Source: UBA10449 sp005883585 (GTDB lineage: Bacteria > Chloroflexota > Dormibacteria > Dormibacterales > Dormibacteraceae). From it: a stretch of 14,113 nt of DNA. Shown piece after piece: positions 7,678-13,935 of this stretch. The stretch is taken from positions 1 to 14,113 of the forward strand of contig VBFD01000039.1 in assembly GCA_005883585.1 (NCBI GenBank), read 5' to 3'. The translations under genes and the position numbers were made by a program. The notes under the pieces were generated by a model that was not told the DNA's origin, did not search any database, and saw only the letters and a list, made by a program, of their open reading frames with translations. How positions within the stretch are numbered: position 1 is the first letter of the stretch; each line of letters opens with the position of its first letter.

Positions 7678-8949
7678 GTGATAATCGGCAGGCTCGTGTC
7701 GCTTTCCAGCCGACGTCTTGCCGCGACGCTGGTGGCGTTGTTCGGGGTTGTCATCGTGAGTGCGGGCGTCGTCGCCGGCACACTTCCCGATTCGACGTGG
7801 GAGCCTTTGCCCGCGCTGCCGCAGCAGGGGCAGTCGCCCGTTTTCGCGCTCGCGGTCGATCCGGCGAACAACCAGGTGTTGATCGCGGGTAACGCGCCCG
7901 GCTCGCTGCTGCGGTCTACCGATGGCGGTTCGACCTGGACGAGCGTGCATCCGGGACGGGTCGCGGTGACGACAATCGTGTTCAGCCCATTCACTCGCGA
8001 GCTCGTTCTCGCCGGCACGCGCGGAGCCGGTGCGTTGATCAGCACCGACGGCGGCGCGAAGTGGACCCCGGTGACCGGGCTGGACGGCCGCGACGTCCGT
8101 GCGTTCGGGTTTGCTCTCACGCTCATTGCCGCCGGCACCGACAACGGCATTTACGTCAGCGCCGATGGATCCGCATGGAGGCAGTCAGGGCTGGCGAACA
8201 CGAGCATCGACGCCCTGGCGGTCGCCGCGGTGCATGCCCCTGTCCATTTCGTGGCGGGCAGCGACACGTCGACCACCGCGACCGGCCCGCCTCTTTACGA
8301 CAGCGCGGACGCCGGTAACACGTGGACGTCGGTGTCGCCTGCCATCAGTGGGTCGGTGGTGTCGAGGCTGGTGGCCGGGCCGCTGCCGCCAACCGGCAAC
8401 GTGAGGCCCCTGGTCGCGGGCACGAATGCGGGCCTCTTCATGTCCACGGATAACGGGGCGACGTTCACGCCGTTGAGCGGAGGTGATCTGCTCCCTTCAA
8501 CCGACTACACGCAGGTCGCGTATGTGACCGATCATTACGATCGTTTCTACGTCGCGAGCGATGGAGGTGGATCGCGATCCGGCGGCCTCTGGTCGACACG
8601 CGACAATGGTCAACACTTCACATCGCTCGTCCCGCCGATTCCATCGATCACGGCGCTGGCCGTTTCCAATGACGAGGCGCCGATTCTTTACGTGGCGACG
8701 TTCAGAGCTTCAGATCACACACCGGCGCTGTGGGCGTTCCACGACACGGGCGCTCCGCCGCAGGGTCCATTCACCGGCGTCACGCCCTCGGCGAGCGGTA
8801 GTCGCATCAACCACCGCAACCCCAGTGGGCCATTCGATTTCCTTCGCACGTTGTCCACGTCGCAGACCCCGTACATCGCCCTCGGCGTCGTGGCGTTGCT
8901 CGTCCTCCTGCTCGCCGCGATCTCGCACTTCCGTGGCAGCCGTAGGTAG
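7678..8949 (+). CDS. Membrane-anchored Asp-box (BNR/YCF48-like) beta-propeller protein
   Basis: The 423-residue product starts with a basic segment and a hydrophobic helix (about residues 13-34, signal or signal-anchor), and ends with a second helix, YIALGVVALLVLLLAAI, followed by the basic tail SHFRGSRR. Between them are six Asp-box-like repeats of the form S-x-D-x-G-x-x-W, such as RSTDGGSTW (79-87), ISTDGGAKW (121-129), VSADGSAW (160-167), DSADAGNTW, MSTDNGATF and STRDNGQHF. This is the fold seen in sialidases, YCF48/HCF136 and VPS10-type propellers. No sialidase catalytic set is apparent, so a binding or scaffold role outside the cell is more likely. Start is uncertain: GTG at 7678, or GTG at 7696, which sits 10 bases after a GATAAT box. 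RidA follows after 11 bases. Confidence 0.78.
   Translation: MIIGRLVSLSSRRLAATLVALFGVVIVSAGVVAGTLPDSTWEPLPALPQQGQSPVFALAVDPANNQVLIAGNAPGSLLRSTDGGSTWTSVHPGRVAVTTIVFSPFTRELVLAGTRGAGALISTDGGAKWTPVTGLDGRDVRAFGFALTLIAAGTDNGIYVSADGSAWRQSGLANTSIDALAVAAVHAPVHFVAGSDTSTTATGPPLYDSADAGNTWTSVSPAISGSVVSRLVAGPLPPTGNVRPLVAGTNAGLFMSTDNGATFTPLSGGDLLPSTDYTQVAYVTDHYDRFYVASDGGGSRSGGLWSTRDNGQHFTSLVPPIPSITALAVSNDEAPILYVATFRASDHTPALWAFHDTGAPPQGPFTGVTPSASGSRINHRNPSGPFDFLRTLSTSQTPYIALGVVALLVLLLAAISHFRGSRR
7680..7685 (+). promoter_or_regulatory. Candidate -10 box (GATAAT) for the Asp-box propeller gene
   Basis: GATAAT matches the -10 consensus at five of six positions. It overlaps the GTG at 7678 but ends 10 bases before an in-frame GTG at 7696, so use of this promoter would imply the later start and a nearly leaderless message. 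A TCGACA at 7661-7666 is a five-of-six -35 match but only 13 bases away. Confidence 0.35.
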
Positions 8950-8960
8950 ACTCGCCGAAA

Positions 8961-9437
8961 GTGTCATCGCCACATGCGCGCCTCAAGGAGCTCGGTCTCG
9001 ATCTCCCCGCCCCGCCCGCCCCGTTGGCGTCATACGTCCCGACTCGGTTGGTGCCGATCGGGGAGGGAAGGTCACTGCTCTTCATCTCGGGACAGGTTTC
9101 GGCGCAGGGTGGAACGCGACTGACCGGTCGCTGCCCCGACGAGGTGTCGGTCGAGCAGGCGCAGGCCGCGGCGCGTGCATGTGCGCTCAACCTGCTCGCT
9201 CAGATGGAGGCTGCCGCCGGTCTCGACAATGTCGAGCAGGTCACGCAGCTGACCGGTTTCGTGCTCTCCACCGATGACTTCGGCGATCAGCCAAAGGTCA
9301 TCAACGGCGCTTCGGACCTCCTTGTCGAGGTGCTCGGCGAGGCGGGCAGGCACACCCGGGCCGCGCTCGGAACCAACGCCTTGCCCTTCTCCGTGACCGT
9401 CGAGATCGCAGCTGTAGCTGTTGTCCGCACCCGCTGA
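8961..9437 (+). CDS. RidA-family (YjgF/YER057c/UK114) protein
   Basis: This 158-residue protein belongs to the RidA superfamily, in the longer branch (about 150-160 residues) often annotated as RidA-family or endoribonuclease L-PSP. It opens with SSPHARLKELGLDLPAPPAP, typical of that branch, then has LLFISGQVS, the long helix EQAQAAARACALNLLAQM, and a C-terminal GRHTRAALGTNALPFSVTVEI. The Arg in the TRAALG segment corresponds to the ligand-binding arginine of imine-hydrolysing RidA proteins; whether this branch deaminates 2-aminoacrylate is not known from sequence. The start is GTG at 8961, 11 bases after the propeller gene, with GAAA but no Shine-Dalgarno sequence. Its last 17 bases overlap the start of the PAP2 gene, which suggests translational coupling. 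Confidence 0.88.
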   Translation: MSSPHARLKELGLDLPAPPAPLASYVPTRLVPIGEGRSLLFISGQVSAQGGTRLTGRCPDEVSVEQAQAAARACALNLLAQMEAAAGLDNVEQVTQLTGFVLSTDDFGDQPKVINGASDLLVEVLGEAGRHTRAALGTNALPFSVTVEIAAVAVVRTR

Positions 9438-10338
9438 GGTAGAGCGGGCACCGGCCCGCCGGCCGCGACTGATCGTCGTCGGCAGCGTCGTCTACCTGGC
9501 GTTGATCTTCGGCGTGATGCTGTGGCGCGGCATCTCGATCGAGCCGGAGTGGGTTGTGCTCGCATTGCTCGTGATCGCGGTCGCCCTCGGCCGCGGCCGA
9601 TCCTTCGTCGTCGATTGGGCTCCGTTCCTGCTCCTGTTCTTTGCCTACGAGGCCATGCGCGGTTACGCCGGGCAGACCGGCTTCGCTCCCCACGATCTCT
9701 CCGGGCTCGAGCGTGCGCTGTTCGGAGCCACTTTGCCGACCGTCGCCTTGCAACACGCCTTCTATCGCTCCGACATGGTCAGCCCCCAGGACCTCCTGGC
9801 GATGTTCTTTTACTTCATGCACTTCCCGCTGCCGATCGTGGTCGGGTTCGTCTTCTGGGTGCGCAGCCGCGATCACTACCGGCGCTTCATCGCCGCGCTG
9901 CTGCTGATGGCGCTGCTTGCGTTCGTCACGTACCTGTTCTGGCCGTCGGCTCCGCCCTGGTATCAGTTCCGCGCGGACGTGTCGGGCGGCGAGGAAACCG
10001 TCCACAAGATCCTCAACGAGACGGTCGACAAGCTATGGGGCCCGAACTACTGGGTGTCGCCTCTGTACTCTCACCTCAACCCCAACAAGTTCGCGGCCTT
10101 CCCATCCCTCCACGCGGCCTTTCCGGCGCTGGCCGCCGTCTACGCGTGGCGAAGGTATCGATGGTTGGCGGCCGGCCTCATCGCATGGACGCTGGCGGTG
10201 GCGCTGAGCATCGTCTACCTCGGCGAGCACTATGTCGTCGACGTGCTCGACGGTTTCGTCTACGTGGCGGCCGCGACGCTGATCGTCGAGTCGGTGAGTC
10301 GGTGGCGGGCCCCTAAGCCTGCCAGACCCTCCGCATGA
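9421..10338 (+). CDS. PAP2_3 / inositolphosphotransferase-like membrane protein
   Basis: The 305-residue protein has about six transmembrane helices and the active-site motifs of the PAP2 superfamily, in the form seen in the Aur1/inositolphosphotransferase-like (PAP2_3) group. AAFPSLHAAFP (225-235) supplies the first catalytic His (231), and YLGEHYVVDVLDG (266-278) supplies the second His (270) with Asp274. The motif preceding WPSAPPWY (174-181) is also typical of this group. Enzymes of this family transfer or remove phospho-headgroups of lipids at the membrane; the substrate here is unknown. The start is TTG at 9421, overlapping the end of the RidA gene, with no other start codon soon after. 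The 3' end overlaps the opposing yvcK-like gene by 26 bases. Family confident; reaction inferred. Confidence 0.85.
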   Translation: MSAPAEVERAPARRPRLIVVGSVVYLALIFGVMLWRGISIEPEWVVLALLVIAVALGRGRSFVVDWAPFLLLFFAYEAMRGYAGQTGFAPHDLSGLERALFGATLPTVALQHAFYRSDMVSPQDLLAMFFYFMHFPLPIVVGFVFWVRSRDHYRRFIAALLLMALLAFVTYLFWPSAPPWYQFRADVSGGEETVHKILNETVDKLWGPNYWVSPLYSHLNPNKFAAFPSLHAAFPALAAVYAWRRYRWLAAGLIAWTLAVALSIVYLGEHYVVDVLDGFVYVAAATLIVESVSRWRAPKPARPSA

Positions 10339-11587
10339 TCGTGCGCGCCAGCTTGTCGGGGTCGTGGTGGGACGGAAGACGGACGTTGACGACGTCCGCC
10401 GCGATGAATCGCACCTCTGGGTGGCTGGCCGCGTCCTCGGACTTGAAGATGACCTGTGCCTGCCCGCCGGTCGGCATGTGCGAGTGGTTGGAGTTGACAA
10501 GCACGAAGTCGAACAGGTTCGACCCCACGTGCTCGTGGATCACACGCAGGTAGTCGTCGACGTCATAGCCTTCGGTCTCGCCCTTCTGTGATGCGAGGTT
10601 GCAGACCAGCACCTTGAGCGCCGGCGACGCCTTGATGGCCTCGACCATGCCTTCGACGAGAAGGTTCGGAAGGATGGACGTGTAGAGCGAACCTGGGCCG
10701 ATCACGACCAACTCTGCATTGAGGATCGCCTGCGCCGCTTCGGGGTTCGCCTGCGCGCCATCGGGCTTCAAGAAAACGTGGCTGATCGGCTCATTCTGCT
10801 TCGGGATCTTCGACTCGCCCTCGACGGATCGGCCGTTGATCGATGCAACGAGCGTTACGTCCTGGAGCGTGGAGGGCAGGATCGTGCCTTTGACCGCGAG
10901 CACCTTGCCCGACTCGCGCAGCGCATGCTCGAAGTTTCCGGTTACGTCCGCCATGGCCATGATGAAGAGGTTCCCGAACGAGTGGCCGTCGAGAGATCCC
11001 TCCTTGAAGCGATGGTCGAAAAGCTGCTTCATCAAAGGCTCGGCATCCGCCAACGCGACGAGGCATTGCCGGAAATCGCCTGGGGGCAGGATGCGGTACT
11101 CGTCGCGCAACCGCCCCGATGAACCGCCGTCATCGGCCACGGTGACGATCGCCGACAAGTTTGACGTATAGGTCTTGAGACCACGCAGCAGCGCGCTCAA
11201 CCCCGTGCCCCCGCCGATCGCGACGATGCGTGGGCCGCGGCCCTTGACCCTGAAGGCGTGAATCATCTCGACGATGCTGCCCGTGCTGTTGCCTGGCAGG
11301 AAAGGACCGAGCACGGATTGCGTCAGCTTCAGATAGCTGAAGATGAGAAGGAAGACGCCGATGAATCCAAAGATCACCGCACGCGCCCAGTAGGGCAGGA
11401 ACTGCAGCGTGATGTAGTAGAAGCCATGGGGCAGCGTCGCCGTCTGGTAGATCTCCTTCAACGCATAGGCGACACCGAGCACGAGCACGAGCTCGGCCAA
11501 CATGAGCAGCAAAAGCCAACGCTTGATCTGAAGACCAGGCGTGAGCCATCGGAGCCAGCGTGTTGTCGATTGAAGCCTGGTGGCCAT
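10313..11587 (-). CDS. yvcK: YvcK/GlmR (CofD-like) protein with N-terminal membrane anchor
   Basis: The 424-residue product has two transmembrane helices near the N-terminus (about 24-42 and 68-86) followed by a soluble YvcK domain. That domain begins RIVAIGGGTGLSALLRGLK (120-138), with TVADDGGSSGRLRDE (149-163) and LPPGDFRQCLVALAD (167-181), the nucleotide-sugar-binding signatures of the family. YvcK (GlmR) in Firmicutes binds UDP-GlcNAc and steers carbon toward cell-wall precursors; in Bacillus and Mycobacterium homologues it affects growth on gluconeogenic carbon and wall integrity. Most Firmicutes versions are about 320 residues and lack membrane helices, so the anchor here is a lineage trait. 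The ATG at 11587 follows AGGTGGGG, a good ribosome site. The usual rapZ and whiA neighbours are absent. Confidence 0.93.
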   Translation of the reverse strand: MATRLQSTTRWLRWLTPGLQIKRWLLLLMLAELVLVLGVAYALKEIYQTATLPHGFYYITLQFLPYWARAVIFGFIGVFLLIFSYLKLTQSVLGPFLPGNSTGSIVEMIHAFRVKGRGPRIVAIGGGTGLSALLRGLKTYTSNLSAIVTVADDGGSSGRLRDEYRILPPGDFRQCLVALADAEPLMKQLFDHRFKEGSLDGHSFGNLFIMAMADVTGNFEHALRESGKVLAVKGTILPSTLQDVTLVASINGRSVEGESKIPKQNEPISHVFLKPDGAQANPEAAQAILNAELVVIGPGSLYTSILPNLLVEGMVEAIKASPALKVLVCNLASQKGETEGYDVDDYLRVIHEHVGSNLFDFVLVNSNHSHMPTGGQAQVIFKSEDAASHPEVRFIAADVVNVRLPSHHDPDKLARTIMRRVWQA

Positions 11588-11640
11588 CTACCCCACCTGC
11601 GGAAACGGTTTCAAGACGTGCAAGGTTATCGTGGGCTACT

Positions 11641-11652
11641 CTTCAATTGAAG
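11641..11652. repeat. Perfect 12-bp palindrome just before the DUF5808-like gene
   Basis: CTTCAATTGAAG is its own reverse complement. It lies in the 66-base gap between the divergent yvcK and DUF5808-like genes, ending one base before the ATG at 11654. It could be an operator acting on a leaderless promoter (TACTCT, 11637-11642, overlaps it), but may be chance. Confidence 0.5.
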
Positions 11653-11653
11653 T

Positions 11654-12031
11654 ATGCGTACTTTGCGCGGGCTGCGCGGGCTGCTCCGGCTTGCCGTGAT
11701 CGGCCTCGTCGTGGCAGCCGTGGCGACCGAGCTGGCGAAGCCGGAGGAGGAGCGTACCTGGCACGGGAGACTATGGGGAACCGTGCCGTACGACTTTCGA
11801 CCACCAACCTGGGAACGCATACGCTCGGCGTACTGGAATCCTGATTCCGACGTGCTCTTGAGCGATCGGGTTTTCGGGGTCGGCTGGGCGATCAACCTCT
11901 ATCAGGCCAAGCGGCTGCTCGAATCTGTGTTCGACCGGCTCATGGGCGCGCCGCCCCCGCTTCCGATCCGGATGAGCACCCGGGAGCCATCAGCCGGCCG
12001 GTCGCGCCGAGGCGGAGGCGAGCGCGACTAG
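11654..12031 (+). CDS. DUF5808-like small protein with one membrane helix
   Basis: This 125-residue protein has a basic N-terminus, a single hydrophobic helix (about 11-27, LRLAVIGLVVAAVATEL) and a short soluble domain. The part YWNPDSDVLLSDRVFGVGWAINLYQA (about 60-85) follows the DUF5808 pattern: an aromatic-NPDD segment, a basic-Phe-Gly pair, then G-W-x-x-N. Function is unknown. The tail after about residue 98 is Pro/Arg-rich and probably disordered. The ATG at 11654 has no Shine-Dalgarno sequence; a TACTCT box at 11637-11642 would give a leader of only a few bases. It stands alone, divergent from yvcK, with tRNA-Gln 138 bases downstream on the same strand. Confidence 0.7.
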   Translation: MRTLRGLRGLLRLAVIGLVVAAVATELAKPEEERTWHGRLWGTVPYDFRPPTWERIRSAYWNPDSDVLLSDRVFGVGWAINLYQAKRLLESVFDRLMGAPPPLPIRMSTREPSAGRSRRGGGERD

Positions 12032-12138
12032 CCTTTAGGAGGCTCCGCTCAGGCCGGTAGGCGGTATATCGATGCCAGGCGACATCGGGTGTGGAAAGCG
12101 TGTGCAAAACCGGTGAAAAGGGCATTTCAGAGGCTGGC

Positions 12139-12144
12139 TAGAAT
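12139..12144 (+). promoter_or_regulatory. Candidate -10 box (TAGAAT) for tRNA-Gln
   Basis: TAGAAT is a five-of-six -10 match, 25 bases before the tRNA, so transcripts would carry a 5' leader of about 19 bases for RNase P to remove. The best -35 candidate, GTGAAA at 12113-12118, has a 20-base spacer, so the -35 side is weak. Confidence 0.45.
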
Positions 12145-12169
12145 AGGCGGCCGGCCCAGACCGCTTGCT

Positions 12170-12244
12170 TGGGGAGTGGCGCAACGGTAGCGCAGCTGAC
12201 TCTGGATCAGAAGGTTGAAGGTTCGAATCCTTCCTCCCCAGCCA
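12170..12244 (+). tRNA. tRNA-Gln (anticodon CUG), CCA encoded
   Basis: The 75 bases fold as a cloverleaf. The acceptor stem TGGGGAG pairs with CTCCCCA; the D arm is GCGC-AACGGTA-GCGC; the anticodon loop is CTCTGGA with CTG at its centre; the T arm is GAAGG-TTCGAAT-CCTTC; then discriminator G and an encoded CCA at 12242-12244. The outermost anticodon-stem pair is G-A rather than a Watson-Crick pair. The U at position 1 and discriminator G fit glutamine identity. Open reading frames crossing it on both strands, with motifs like RKDSNLQPSDPESAA, are translations of tRNA sequence, not genes. Confidence 0.97.
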
Positions 12245-12383
12245 ACATCTGTGTTGCTGCACTTGACGTCCCTGAGCTACCTCGTTGCCTCGCGAAGCAA
12301 GGCCACGTTCTCGCGCGCTTTGAAGCTCGAGACCAGCTCATAAGGCGCGACGCTGCGGATTGAAAGGTCCTGGATACGAAGCG

Positions 12384-12420
12384 TTTGGTCGGCTCAATCG
12401 CGACTGGCGAGCCGACCAAA
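12384..12420. repeat. 12-bp perfect inverted repeat with 13-base spacer
   Basis: TTTGGTCGGCTC (12384-12395) is the exact reverse complement of GAGCCGACCAAA (12409-12420), separated by AATCGCGACTGGC. It would form a strong RNA hairpin on either strand. No T-run follows on either side, so it is not a classic intrinsic terminator. It lies between tRNA-Gln and the start of the gene at 12453 and could serve as an attenuator, a tRNA 3' processing boundary or a protein-binding site. Confidence 0.8.
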
Positions 12421-12452
12421 CTGCTGCAGTCTGTCGATCGCATACTGATCTC

Positions 12453-12803
12453 GTGGCGTCATATTCGGTCAATGAGCGCGCAATCGCGAATGCTCGCCGT
12501 CTCATCGACGCTCGCCAATACGTGCTCGACAGCGACTGGGGCGAAGTTCAGCCCCGCGCGGATGACGAGAACGCCTTCCTCAAAGCGCACAGCTGGGACG
12601 AATACGCCGAATGGCACCTCGGCCTCAACGACGAAGCGACAGACGAGACCAAGAGCCGTTACGCGTTCGTCTATGGGGATTTTCGCCGGGTCCATCGGAC
12701 CGGCCTGATCGCCTGCCAGTACCGGGCGGCCGAGTGGCGTCACAAGGAGATCGAGCTCGCCGCGCACAAGCTTCTGCAGCTGCTGGACCAGAAAAGCGCG
12801 TGA
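12453..12803 (+). CDS. Conserved small protein of unknown function
   Basis: The 116-residue product is hydrophilic and lacks membrane segments. It has the dense pattern of conserved Trp, Tyr and acidic residues of a small family I recall from actinobacterial and related genomes, with blocks ARRLIDARQYVLDSDWGEV, HSWDEYAEWHLGL, YAFVYGDFRRVHRTGLIAC and YRAAEWRHKEIELAAH. No function is known to me. The GTG at 12453 is preferred because the product then starts MASYSVNERAIANARRLI, where the recognisable part begins; an upstream TTG at 12360 would add 31 residues running through the inverted repeat. There is no Shine-Dalgarno sequence; CATACT at 12441-12446 lies 6 bases before the start. It is convergent with the cupin gene, 45 bases away. 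Confidence 0.75.
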   Translation: MASYSVNERAIANARRLIDARQYVLDSDWGEVQPRADDENAFLKAHSWDEYAEWHLGLNDEATDETKSRYAFVYGDFRRVHRTGLIACQYRAAEWRHKEIELAAHKLLQLLDQKSA

Positions 12804-12812
12804 CTCGCGCTT
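12792..12812 (-). terminator. Possible intrinsic terminator for the DUF4386-cupin unit
   Basis: On the minus strand AAGCGCG-AGTCA-CGCGCTT forms a perfect 7-bp, GC-rich stem with a 5-base loop, and the 3' arm runs into TTTTC. It lies 37 bases beyond the cupin stop and overlaps the end of the opposing gene. The T-run is short, so termination would be moderate. Confidence 0.4.
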
Positions 12813-12827
12813 CGAACCGAAACTAGG

Positions 12828-12841
12828 TGGCTGGGGAGGAA
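12828..12841 (-). repeat. 14-bp inverted copy of the tRNA-Gln 3' end
   Basis: TGGCTGGGGAGGAA is the exact reverse complement of TTCCTCCCCAGCCA, the last 14 bases of tRNA-Gln (12231-12244: end of the T stem, acceptor strand, discriminator and CCA). It lies in the 45-base gap between two convergent genes. tRNA 3' ends are common phage and island attachment sites, but attachment repeats are usually direct; here the copy is inverted. No full tRNA is present at this place. Confidence 0.6.
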
Positions 12842-12848
12842 CGAAGTG

Positions 12849-13193
12849 CTACTCCAGCCATTCAGTCACGAATTCAGGGCTCACGTGAATGTCGATCTGC
12901 CGAAGTCGCCCCGGCCCTGCGTTGGCGAACTTATGCGCGACCCGCGCTCGCACGATCACGATCTGGCCGGCAGTAGCTTCCACCGTCTCGGAATCGACCA
13001 CGAACCGAGGACGTCCCTCCAGCACGATGAATACCTCTTCATATGGGTGCCGGTGAAGGCGAGGACCTTCACCGGGTTCGACGTCGACGAATATCAGGCA
13101 GACCCCCGCGCCTCCATACCTGAGGCCCTCCAGCTCTGACTCGGGCAGCGCCTCGCAGTCGACAACCAGAAAGTCACTCGGTGCCGCTTTCAC
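12849..13193 (-). CDS. Single-domain cupin protein
   Basis: This 114-residue protein is a compact cupin_2 barrel. Motif 1 is GPRLHRHPYEEVFIVLEG (43-60), matching HxH-x3-E-x6-G with His47, His49 and Glu53. Motif 2 is GQIVIVRARVAHKFAN (76-91), with the fourth metal ligand His87 and the terminal Asn; the usual P-x-G is replaced by R-A-R. All four metal-binding residues are present, so it can probably hold a divalent metal, but the substrate is unknown. The start is GTG at 13191-13193, without a clear Shine-Dalgarno sequence. It begins 10 bases after the DUF4386 gene on the same strand, so the two probably share the TetR-controlled promoter upstream of 13920. Confidence 0.85.
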   Translation of the reverse strand: MKAAPSDFLVVDCEALPESELEGLRYGGAGVCLIFVDVEPGEGPRLHRHPYEEVFIVLEGRPRFVVDSETVEATAGQIVIVRARVAHKFANAGPGRLRQIDIHVSPEFVTEWLE

Positions 13194-13203
13194 AGGCTGA
13201 ACT

Positions 13204-13920
13204 CTATGCCGCGGCGAGGATGCGCTCGACGTGCTTTGGCTTCTTGACGCCCTTCACGAGCAGGTACGCGACCATCGAGACTTCCGCGATTGCTGATGGG
13301 AGGGTGACGAAGGTGTTGATCTTTTCGCCCAGGTCGAAGTCGGGGACCAGGAACACCGCGAGCAAGCCGACGATGTAGCAGCCGCCCCCAACGATGAGCA
13401 GGACGCCCAACGCCTTGGGGAACATCTCCGACTTGTAGGCGAGATAGCCGAGGGGCACCAGCCACAGGCCGAAGAAGATCTGGGCGACGAGGAAGCCGTA
13501 GTGATGGATTTCGAGCAAGAGCTGCACCAGGGCACTCGAACCCGCGGCGCCGAGGGCGGCCATGTATGACGGGTCGGCCGCAATGCGCACGCTCTCGAAC
13601 TGGAAGACGTCGTTGAGGCACACGATGGCGGCCCCGACTGCGACCAGGGCGACCATTGCCCTCGCGGCGCTCTGGTGCACGTGCTTCAGCAGGACGTAGA
13701 GGGTCATCGCGAGGAAGAGCCATTCTGTCCCCTGGAACAGGTCCGCGACGACGCCAATGCGGACGAGTCCGGAGTTCGCTACCACGTTCCCGGCCGTGGT
13801 CGCCGCGTGGCCCGGCACGTACACCTTGGTCAGCACGTACCCGAAGGCGAAGCCGCTGAAGATGCCGTTGAGCAGATAGAGGACGCCGGCGATTCTGGCT
13901 AGACGCTTGGGTGAGCTCAT
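13204..13920 (-). CDS. DUF4386-family membrane protein
   Basis: The 238-residue product has about six or seven transmembrane helices and fits the DUF4386 family. It starts SSPKRLARIAGVLYLLNGI, the usual basic N-terminus and first helix, and has the diagnostic late segment FGLWLVPLGYLAYKS-EMFPKALGVLLIVGGG. Function is unknown. The ATG at 13918-13920 is preceded by AGGAG (13929-13933, minus strand) 8 bases away, one of few good ribosome sites in the window. It is divergent from a TetR gene, with palindromes in the 83-base gap, so repression by that regulator is likely. The cupin gene follows in the same unit. Confidence 0.88.
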   Translation of the reverse strand: MSSPKRLARIAGVLYLLNGIFSGFAFGYVLTKVYVPGHAATTAGNVVANSGLVRIGVVADLFQGTEWLFLAMTLYVLLKHVHQSAARAMVALVAVGAAIVCLNDVFQFESVRIAADPSYMAALGAAGSSALVQLLLEIHHYGFLVAQIFFGLWLVPLGYLAYKSEMFPKALGVLLIVGGGCYIVGLLAVFLVPDFDLGEKINTFVTLPSAIAEVSMVAYLLVKGVKKPKHVERILAAA

Positions 13921-13928
13921 TGTTGCTT

Positions 13929-13933
13929 CTCCT
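13929..13933 (-). promoter_or_regulatory. Shine-Dalgarno site of the DUF4386 gene
   Basis: AGGAG on the minus strand, 8 bases before the ATG at 13920. It fixes that start. Confidence 0.75.
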
Positions 13934-13935
13934 GA

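Noticed and set aside
7627..7950. N-terminal extension of the RnfD-like frame to 7950
   Set aside because: The added sequence is charged and unlike the family, and it lies wholly antisense to the start of the propeller gene.
9522..10316. 264-codon overlapping plus frame inside the PAP2 gene
   Set aside because: Arg/Ala-rich shadow; the PAP2 frame has both catalytic His motifs and helices.
12035..12262. Minus-strand frame with RKDSNLQPSDPESAALPL across the tRNA
   Set aside because: This is the well-known false protein produced by translating the antisense of a tRNA gene; the cloverleaf explains the sequence.
12285..12300. Imperfect palindrome TTGCCTCGCGAAGCAA downstream of the tRNA
   Set aside because: It is short and imperfect with no T-run after it; it is too weak to call a terminator or operator.
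12394..12396. In-frame TGA read as selenocysteine
   Set aside because: No selenoprotein family motif surrounds it and the hairpin there is not a recognisable SECIS. A stop or a chance frame is simpler.
12169..12443. Other frames through the tRNA (DQKVEGSNPSSPA on plus, GEEGFEPSTF on minus)
   Set aside because: These are also classic tRNA-derived false proteins, without ribosome sites or conserved domains beyond the tRNA.
12846..13139. Plus-strand 97-codon frame with GGAGG five bases before a GTG
   Set aside because: The ribosome-like site is the inverted tRNA-end copy, and the frame is antisense to a clear cupin with all metal ligands.
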